A stretch of DNA of 46,647 nt from Cellvibrionaceae bacterium (GTDB lineage: Bacteria; Pseudomonadota; Gammaproteobacteria; Pseudomonadales; Cellvibrionaceae): contig JAGKXD010000021.1 of the NCBI GenBank assembly GCA_021151525.1, positions 1-46,647 of the forward strand. Direction: 5' to 3'. A model generated the notes under the pieces. It was not told where the DNA came from and did no database searches. It saw only the letters and a program-made list of their open reading frames with translations. Below, piece by piece: positions 41,448 through 46,647 of this stretch (position 1 is the stretch's first letter; every line of letters starts with the position of its first letter). A program made the position numbers and the translations under genes.

Positions 41448-42239
41448 TTATTGCGGTAAATATTGTTTCGCTTTACTGAACAAGCGATAAAAATTGTCGC
41501 AGGTATACTCGCCTAATTTTTCGATACTCATGCCTTTCAAGTCGGCAACAAACTGCGCAACTTCACGCACGTATTTTGGCTCATTAGGTTTGCCGCGATA
41601 AGGGATAGGCGCAAGATATGGCGAATCTGTTTCAATCAACAAACGATCTATTGGCATGTTGCGCACCACATCGCGAATTTGATCTGCGTTTTTGAAAGTA
41701 ACGATTCCCGAAATAGAGATGTAGTAATTTAAATCCAAGGCAGCTTTCGCCATTTCCCAATCTTCAGTGAAGCAATGCAACACACCGCTGTGCTCCAAGC
41801 TGCCGTGTTCTTTAATCAACGCAAGCGTATCGGCTTTAGCTTCACGTGTATGCACTACAACGGGCAAACCAATTTTTTTTCCTACATTTAAATGCAAAGC
41901 AAAACTTTCGTGTTGTAGCTCTTTGCTTTCTGTTTCGTAGTGATAATCCAAACCCGTTTCGCCAAGTGCGACAACTTTTTCTTGCGATGCCCATTGAATA
42001 AGTTGATCAGCAGTTGCTGTCCCCTCTTTTACATCACACGGATGAACACCAACAGACGCAACTACACAGGGGTGAGTTTGCGCAATATCAATTACAGTTT
42101 GAATATTTTCCAAACTAATACCAATGCACAGCATTTGCTGAATGCCACGTTCATTGGCAGCAGCAATTGCATTGGCAAGATTACCGTCGTAACGATCAAG
42201 ATTGATTCGATCTAAGTGGCAGTGGGAGTCGATTAACAT
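41448..42239 (-). CDS. TatD-family metal-dependent hydrolase (YcfH-like)
   Basis: 263 residues, TIM-barrel hydrolase. Metal ligands: His6 and His8 in MLIDSHCHLD, Glu in VALGETGLDYHY, His in VVHTREA, His in VLHCFTEDWE and Asp in LIETDSPYLAPIPYRGK. TatD homologues act as 3'-exonucleases or deoxyribonucleases and in D-aminoacyl quality control. The YcfH branch is usually next to holB and pilZ, as here. A terminator lies between pilZ and this gene, so it needs its own promoter or read-through. Confidence 0.95.
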   Translation of the reverse strand: MLIDSHCHLDRINLDRYDGNLANAIAAANERGIQQMLCIGISLENIQTVIDIAQTHPCVVASVGVHPCDVKEGTATADQLIQWASQEKVVALGETGLDYHYETESKELQHESFALHLNVGKKIGLPVVVHTREAKADTLALIKEHGSLEHSGVLHCFTEDWEMAKAALDLNYYISISGIVTFKNADQIRDVVRNMPIDRLLIETDSPYLAPIPYRGKPNEPKYVREVAQFVADLKGMSIEKLGEYTCDNFYRLFSKAKQYLPQ

Positions 42240-42304
42240 AAAAAGTACAGGTCGATAATAAATGTGCGGCGATTATAAAGGATTATCGGGGATGCCTAGA
42301 AATT

Positions 42305-42331
42305 AAAAAACCAGCTCAAGGCTGGCTTTTT
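42305..42331. terminator. Terminator after pilZ
   Basis: CCAGC-TCAAG-GCTGG (42311-42325) with a T-run when read leftward (TTTTTTAATT) and a shorter one rightward. It follows pilZ (stop 42348). Confidence 0.7.
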
Positions 42332-42347
42332 ACGACAGGGTGACACC

Positions 42348-42701
42348 TTACATGGTATGCGTTGGCTTGTCTGAATTGATCGAACCTGCAAGGTAGGTCT
42401 CGATTTTGGTCACGGCAGTGTTGTCCTGATCAGTAAATTGTACGCCAATGCCTGCAGCGCGGTTGCCTTGGGCTCCGCGTGGGGTCACCCAAATCACTTT
42501 ACCCGCAACCGGGATTTTTTCAGTTTCTTCCATCAAGCTCAGCAACATAAAGACTTCATCGCCCAACTTATAGCTTTTGCCGGTGGGGATAAACATTCCG
42601 CCGTTTTTTACAAAAGGCATATAAGCAGCATACAAAACCGCTTTGTCTTTGATGGTGAGGGAAAGTATGCCGTTTCGGGCACCGCCGCCTATCGCTTGCA
42701 T
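42348..42701 (-). CDS. pilZ: PilZ-domain protein (type IV pilus type)
   Basis: 117 residues, a single PilZ domain (GILSLTIKDKAVLYAAYMPFVKNGGMFIPTGKSYKLGDEVFMLLSLM...GKVIWVTPRGAQGNRAAGIGVQF). The RxxxR and (D/N)xSxxG c-di-GMP motifs of binding-competent PilZ proteins are absent, as in the PilZ proper of type IV pilus biogenesis. Conserved order holB-pilZ-tatD supports the name. It lies 125 bases downstream of holB on the same strand. Confidence 0.93.
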   Translation of the reverse strand: MQAIGGGARNGILSLTIKDKAVLYAAYMPFVKNGGMFIPTGKSYKLGDEVFMLLSLMEETEKIPVAGKVIWVTPRGAQGNRAAGIGVQFTDQDNTAVTKIETYLAGSINSDKPTHTM

Positions 42702-42826
42702 AAAGTAATCCGTCTGAATTCAATGGACTAAAACATAATGTAATGAACCATAATCCAATAGTTTAGACCTGTCTAGCCGCGAATGTGTCACTATTTTCTG
42801 CTATGCATTTATTTTGCACAAATTAG

Positions 42827-43828
42827 CTATTTTGAACTTCTGAGTAGTGCACCCCAATCCATTAACATTTCCTCAAGCAACAGCTGCTTATTGGGGTTGG
42901 AATTCCCGAGCAACTGGCGCTTGGACACTAGCATTTTTTCCACATAACGATGCAACAGCGCGCTCGGCACTTTGCTTAAACGATCTCGCAAATCTTGCGG
43001 CAACTGGTTGATAAGCACCTGCTCTACACCGACCTGCCAGCGCATTAGCGAATGCAACCAGACTAAAAACCATTCCACCAAGGCAATAACATCATCTTTT
43101 TGCCACTGGGCGGCGACTTCAATAGCGGATATTTGCCCGGTACTTAAGCGAACCAGATTCAACAACCATGCATCACGACGCTCCAACGCATCGCTCTCCA
43201 AGTAGGAGAGCGCTGTCAAAGGTGCGCCGCCAGCGGCTTCCATCAATTTTTCAACGGGAATATTGCTGCCCGCCATTAAAGGCTTTAGCCAATGAATCAC
43301 TTGCTCGGAATTTGGGGTTGTCAGCAAACGCATTTGGCAGCGGCTGCGAATCGTCGGCAACACCGAGCTTGGTGCATGGCAAACCAGAATCAAGAGCGTG
43401 TTGGGCGCAGGTTCTTCAAGGGATTTAAGCAAGGCGTTGGCAGCGTTGGTGTTCATCGCCTCAGCGGGCTCGAGCACAACAACTTTGAAGCCACCTTGCT
43501 GCGCAGTTTTGCCTAAATCATCAATAAGCGCACGAATTTGATCAACCTTGATTCCCTTCGCCCCCTCTTCTGGCTCCACCACTATAAGGTCTGGATGGCT
43601 TTGAACTTTATTTAGCATGCAGCCACGGCACTTGCCACAGGGGGTGCCTTCAATAGGCGATAAACACAGCAGCAGCTGCCCCAGAGCCTCCGCTAAATGG
43701 CGTTTACCTATGCCTTTAGCGCCCGCAAACATTAACGCGTGAGGAAGTTTGCCTATGGCTAGTTGCTGATTCAGCTGCTGCCATTCTTGCAACTGCCAAG
43801 GATAGGGATGGGAGGGAAAATCTGACAT
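42827..43828 (-). CDS. holB: DNA polymerase III delta-prime subunit
   Basis: 333 residues from ATG 43828 (a GTG at 43834 is in frame). AAA+ clamp-loader fold: ALMFAGAKGIGKRHLAEAL is the P-loop region, CGKCRGCMLNKVQSHPD is the zinc-binding Cys cluster, and IRSRCQM is the SRC sensor motif. Delta-prime opens and loads the beta sliding clamp with the other clamp-loader subunits. tmk lies about 1.4 kb upstream but is separated by rluA and a pilin gene on other transcripts, unlike the usual direct tmk-holB pair. rluA is divergent across 136 bases. Confidence 0.95.
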   Translation of the reverse strand: MSDFPSHPYPWQLQEWQQLNQQLAIGKLPHALMFAGAKGIGKRHLAEALGQLLLCLSPIEGTPCGKCRGCMLNKVQSHPDLIVVEPEEGAKGIKVDQIRALIDDLGKTAQQGGFKVVVLEPAEAMNTNAANALLKSLEEPAPNTLLILVCHAPSSVLPTIRSRCQMRLLTTPNSEQVIHWLKPLMAGSNIPVEKLMEAAGGAPLTALSYLESDALERRDAWLLNLVRLSTGQISAIEVAAQWQKDDVIALVEWFLVWLHSLMRWQVGVEQVLINQLPQDLRDRLSKVPSALLHRYVEKMLVSKRQLLGNSNPNKQLLLEEMLMDWGALLRSSK

Positions 43829-43964
43829 AGGCACACTCAGGTTATTGAGGGCGCAAGCTTACAATTGCCGCCAGATCTTGGCAAACCTAATAGATTGCAC
43901 CGCTTTTTAGCAATTTGAAGGCAGATTTGCGATAATCGGTGCCCTTCAATTTAGCAGCACCCGA

Positions 43965-44618
43965 ATGAACGATTTAATCCCAAACAACTGCGGTCTCGAT
44001 ATCCTTCATCTCGACGACGATTTGATGATCTGCAACAAACCTGCTGGCCTCTTGACCGTGCCGGGCAAAGGTCCTGAAAAGCAAGATTGCTTGATCAATC
44101 GCGCCTTGAAGTTTAACCCCAATGCACGCGTGGTACATAGGTTGGATCAGGGAACATCCGGCATTGTGATGTTTCCGCTCAACTATATGAGCTTAAAAAT
44201 TCTCACCAAACAATTTGAAGCACGCGGTATACACAAGCGTTATGTGGCCATGGTGAGTGGATTGGTGGAAGAAGACGAAGGCGAAGTAAAACTGCCGCTG
44301 ATTTGCGATTGGCCGAATCGCCCACTGCAAAAAGTCTGCTTTGAATCAGGCAAACCAGCCCATACACGCTACACAGTGCTAGAGCGCAATGAGGCACAAA
44401 ATTGCACTCGCGTATTACTGGAGCCTGTCAGCGGACGCACTCACCAACTGCGCGTACATATGCTTAGTATTGGGCACCCCATGTTGGGCGATCAGCTTTA
44501 TTCACCGCCAGAGATACAAGCACTAGCACCGCGTTTACTGCTGCATGCACAGCATTTGCAACTTACGCACCCAATCTTGCGCCACAAAATTGAAGTGGAA
44601 TGTTTAGCAGAGTTTTGA
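43965..44618 (+). CDS. rluA: RluA pseudouridine synthase
   Basis: 217 residues, like E. coli RluA (219). Catalytic Asp in VVHRLDQGTSGIV. RluA-specific motifs: LPLICDWPNRPLQKVCFESGKPAHTRY and GRTHQLRVHMLSIGHPMLGDQLY. RluA makes pseudouridine at U746 of 23S rRNA and U32 of several tRNAs. It reads rightward, followed by an intrinsic terminator 15 bases after the stop. It interrupts the tmk-holB cluster. Confidence 0.96.
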   Translation: MNDLIPNNCGLDILHLDDDLMICNKPAGLLTVPGKGPEKQDCLINRALKFNPNARVVHRLDQGTSGIVMFPLNYMSLKILTKQFEARGIHKRYVAMVSGLVEEDEGEVKLPLICDWPNRPLQKVCFESGKPAHTRYTVLERNEAQNCTRVLLEPVSGRTHQLRVHMLSIGHPMLGDQLYSPPEIQALAPRLLLHAQHLQLTHPILRHKIEVECLAEF

Positions 44619-44633
44619 AAATCTATCACGCAT

Positions 44634-44668
44634 AAAAAAACCACAAAGCTTTAGGCTTTGTGGTTTTA
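44634..44668. terminator. Terminator between rluA and the pilin gene
   Basis: ACCACAAAGC-TTTAG-GCTTTGTGGT with A-run and T-run flanks; serves rluA rightward and the pilin gene leftward (stop 44687). Confidence 0.88.
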
Positions 44669-44686
44669 ATCAAACAGATAAGACTA

Positions 44687-45100
44687 TTAGCAACCCGTGG
44701 TAACTGTCGCAAATACAGGAGGTACTGTAGCAGTAGCCTCAGTATAAGAAGCTGTGCAGTTAGCAGTCACTGTCGCAGTCATAGTGGTACCCGCTACTGC
44801 TGTTGTATAGTCAGGTGCGGCTAATCCAGAAACAGCCGCTATAGACGCTGCATTTGGGTAGCCATTTACGAAGGTTACCGCGACTCCCTCAAAGGTTTGT
44901 GGTGATACAGGGTTAACCAGAAACTTGCCATGCGTCATGCCGGACGATGACTTTAATGACGCTAATGCAGCATTAACTTTGGCTTTGCGGGCATCACTGG
45001 TTAAATCAACAAATTTTGGAATGGCTGTCGCCGCCAAAATCCCCAAAATAACAATTACCGCAATCAGTTCGATTAACGTGAAGCCTGCTTGTTTATTCAT
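44687..45100 (-). CDS. Type IV pilin-like (MSHA-type) prepilin
   Basis: 137 residues. Short leader MNKQAG then FTLIELIAVIVILGILAATAIPKF: prepilin peptidase cleavage between Gly6 and Phe7, with Glu11 (mature Glu5) present, and an N-terminal hydrophobic helix to ~29. The DLTSDARKAKVNAALASLKSSSGM part follows the MSHA-pilin pattern. Two Cys (115, 137) near the end would close a disulfide loop of about 21 residues. It may be an MSHA/type II pseudopilin. No pilus assembly genes lie beside it. A 122-base region upstream, rich in A/T, would hold its promoter. Confidence 0.85.
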   Translation of the reverse strand: MNKQAGFTLIELIAVIVILGILAATAIPKFVDLTSDARKAKVNAALASLKSSSGMTHGKFLVNPVSPQTFEGVAVTFVNGYPNAASIAAVSGLAAPDYTTAVAGTTMTATVTANCTASYTEATATVPPVFATVTTGC

Positions 45101-45222
45101 ATGATCACCTTTTAATTGAAATTACGCTAAAGCTACTTCTAACAACTCATCGATAATAGCCAGTCATAATTAACTCTAGTTCTAGATTTAAAGATAATCA
45201 AATAAACAGTTTTTATGCGCCA

Positions 45223-45849
45223 TTAATAGGTTAGTAGGCGGCTCAGTACAAGGTCGATATCGGCCTGAACCTGCACGAGTGGCTGTCCGGCATCCACCAC
45301 CGCATAGCGATTAGGGGCGTCTTCGACCCTTGCCCTGTAGGCACCGCGCACACGCTCGAAAAAACTTAATGTCTCGCTCTCAAAACGATCCAGCTCGCCG
45401 CGCTGACGGGCGCGATTCAAGCCCAACTCCACATCTATATCCAGAATAAGGGTTAAGTCTGGGCGCAAGTCGCCCTGAACCAAAGCCTCTAATTGCGTGA
45501 TAGTTTCTTTGCTTAAGCCACGACCACCGCCTTGATAGGCGTAGGTTGCATCGGTAAAGCGGTCACTCAACACCCAAGCTCCACGAGCTAGAGCAGGCTT
45601 AATAACCTGAGCAATATGCTGGGCACGAGCGGCGAAGACCAGCAGTAGCTCGGCAGTTTCATCTACTGACTCTTCACGCTTTGCCAGCAGCAAAACGCGA
45701 ATTTCTTCTGCCAAAGGGGTGCCACCAGGTTCGCGGGTTACCACAACGTCTATTCCCTTGGCTTGCAACCAATCCCGTACAAATGCCAAATTGGTGCTTT
45801 TACCTACACCCTCTGTGCCTTCGATAGTGAGAAATTTACCGCGCAACAT
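45223..45849 (-). CDS. tmk: Thymidylate kinase
   Basis: 208 residues. P-loop GTEGVGKST (9-17), the DR(Y/F)-type motif SDRFTDATYAYQGGGRGL, and the LID-region LGLNRARQRGELDRFE. It phosphorylates dTMP to dTDP with ATP in DNA precursor synthesis. It belongs to the conserved tmk-holB-pilZ-tatD region but is separated here by a pilin gene and rluA. Upstream, 126 bases separate it from the divergent ppiB. Confidence 0.97.
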   Translation of the reverse strand: MLRGKFLTIEGTEGVGKSTNLAFVRDWLQAKGIDVVVTREPGGTPLAEEIRVLLLAKREESVDETAELLLVFAARAQHIAQVIKPALARGAWVLSDRFTDATYAYQGGGRGLSKETITQLEALVQGDLRPDLTLILDIDVELGLNRARQRGELDRFESETLSFFERVRGAYRARVEDAPNRYAVVDAGQPLVQVQADIDLVLSRLLTY

Positions 45850-45975
45850 GAATCAATCTCGCTTTTTTGCCTATTTAATCAGTTTAGAAAGTTCCTTCAC
45901 CTTCATTGAGCGCGTATCATACCCGCTTTTTTAGACTTACCGACTTTAATGTCATTTTTGCTTTAGGAGCTTCAC

Positions 45976-46488
45976 ATGATTACTTTACACACCAACTACG
46001 GCGACATTGTTATCGAATTGGATTTCGACAAAGCGCCCAATACCGCCGCTAACTTTTTGCAATACGCAGAAGAAGGCTTTTACAACGGTACAATTTTTCA
46101 CCGCGTGATTGATGGCTTTATGATTCAGGGCGGTGGCATGACTGAAGACATGAGTGAAAAAAAGAAAACTCGCGACCCAATTCAAAACGAAGCCGACAAC
46201 GGTTTGAAAAATTTGACTGGTACTTTAGCCATGGCGCGCACTAACGACCCGCACAGCGCCACCGCACAATTTTTTATTAACGTAAAAGATAACAGCTTCC
46301 TCAATCACAGCGGCAAAACCAGTCAAGGTTGGGGTTACGCTGTTTTCGGTAAAGTTACCGAAGGAATGGATGTTGTTAATAAAATCAAAGGTGTTAAAAC
46401 CGGCAGCAAAGGTTTTCACCAAGACGTTCCTGTTGAAGCAGTTACCATCCAAAACGTTACAATCGCTAAACCAGCGTCTGCCGAATAA
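45976..46488 (+). CDS. ppiB: Peptidyl-prolyl cis-trans isomerase B (cyclophilin)
   Basis: 170 residues, a single cyclophilin domain without signal peptide, so cytoplasmic as in PpiB. Conserved residues: FHRVIDGFMIQGG, the catalytic Arg in that motif, and SATAQFFINVKDNSFLN with WGYAVFGKV. It speeds proline isomerisation in folding. Start ATG 45976 preceded by AGGAG. The next gene, lpxH, starts only 2 bases after its stop, so they are in one operon, as in E. coli. Confidence 0.96.
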   Translation: MITLHTNYGDIVIELDFDKAPNTAANFLQYAEEGFYNGTIFHRVIDGFMIQGGGMTEDMSEKKKTRDPIQNEADNGLKNLTGTLAMARTNDPHSATAQFFINVKDNSFLNHSGKTSQGWGYAVFGKVTEGMDVVNKIKGVKTGSKGFHQDVPVEAVTIQNVTIAKPASAE

Positions 46489-46490
46489 AT

Positions 46491-46647
46491 ATGGCCTCGC
46501 TATTTATTTCAGATTTGCATCTCCACGAAAGCCGCCCGCAAATTACGCGGGCGTTTTTTCATTTTTTGCAAACCCAAGCCAAAACAGCAGAAAAGCTCTA
46601 TATTCTCGGCGATTTTTTTGATGCATGGATTGGCGACGACGATGACG
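46491..46647 (+). CDS. lpxH: UDP-2,3-diacylglucosamine diphosphatase, N-terminal part (cut by window edge)
   Basis: 52 codons are visible. The translation begins MASLFISDLHLHESRPQITRA and contains ILGDFFDAWIGDDDD: the metallophosphoesterase signatures SDLHL and GDFFDAWIGDD of LpxH, which removes UMP from UDP-diacylglucosamine in lipid A synthesis. It follows ppiB by 2 bases, the same neighbour as in E. coli. The rest lies beyond the window. Confidence 0.95.
   Translation, partial: MASLFISDLHLHESRPQITRAFFHFLQTQAKTAEKLYILGDFFDAWIGDDDD

Noticed and set aside
1..46647. A genomic island, prophage, CRISPR-Cas or anti-phage system
   Set aside because: No integrase, transposase, phage structural, nuclease-toxin or CRISPR repeat was seen; the genes are mostly housekeeping and iron metabolism.

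Overview
The window looks like chromosomal DNA of a gammaproteobacterium, most like the Cellvibrio/Cellvibrionaceae group. This is an inference from gene content: a dense set of Fur-type iron-uptake genes with Fiu-like TonB-dependent receptors, RluA, NfuA, LpxH, the tmk/holB/pilZ/tatD neighbourhood, DUF2788 and HD-GYP proteins. Genes are closely packed on both strands and separated by many intrinsic terminators. I saw no rRNA, tRNA, CRISPR array, integrase, transposase or phage gene.

Layout. 1-4.3 kb: the 5' part of a ThuA-domain lipoprotein gene that runs off the left edge, a DUF2788 membrane protein, an Ala/Pro-rich small lipoprotein, ETF-ubiquinone oxidoreductase and an unknown membrane protein. 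4.3-9.3 kb: a complete MacA-MacB-TolC-type tripartite export operon on the minus strand, whose adaptor carries an unusual charged insert of about 100 residues. 9.4-22.6 kb: an iron region. Receptor 1 (Fiu-like) is followed by a PepSY membrane protein, a DUF2271 protein carrying a DGVSGAT flavinylation motif, and a DUF4198 protein. Upstream of it lie receptor 2, an FMN alpha-hydroxy-acid oxidase, a PiuC/YbiX hydroxylase and a cytochrome b561, then a small PepSY protein, a ferritin-like protein and tonB-exbB-exbD. Fur-box-like sequences precede the key units, and between the two receptor modules there is what looks like a Fur-controlled small RNA gene.

22.6-28.0 kb: an RND efflux permease and adaptor (permease first, no outer-membrane partner) divergent from a LysR regulator. 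28.0-34.1 kb: nfuA, metH, a repeat island (a long inverted repeat plus a REP-like palindrome) and an HD-GYP phosphodiesterase. 34.3-39.6 kb: a YbaK-type deacylase, a YjdF-like membrane protein, a membrane-anchored CadC/ToxR-type regulator with a TTG start, an EamA transporter, an exported methyltransferase-like protein and a small unknown protein. 39.6-46.6 kb: housekeeping genes mdh, dimeric dUTPase, tatD, pilZ, holB, rluA, an MSHA-type pilin, tmk, ppiB and the start of lpxH (cut by the right edge).

How the genes fit together. The iron region can be read as one programme: two outer-membrane receptors energised by TonB-ExbB-ExbD, periplasmic/membrane redox proteins (PepSY, a likely flavinylated DUF2271 protein, b561) that could reduce Fe(III) from siderophores, and a ferritin-like protein for storage. 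The redox assignment is a hypothesis. The motif, gene order and regulatory sites are visible in the sequence.
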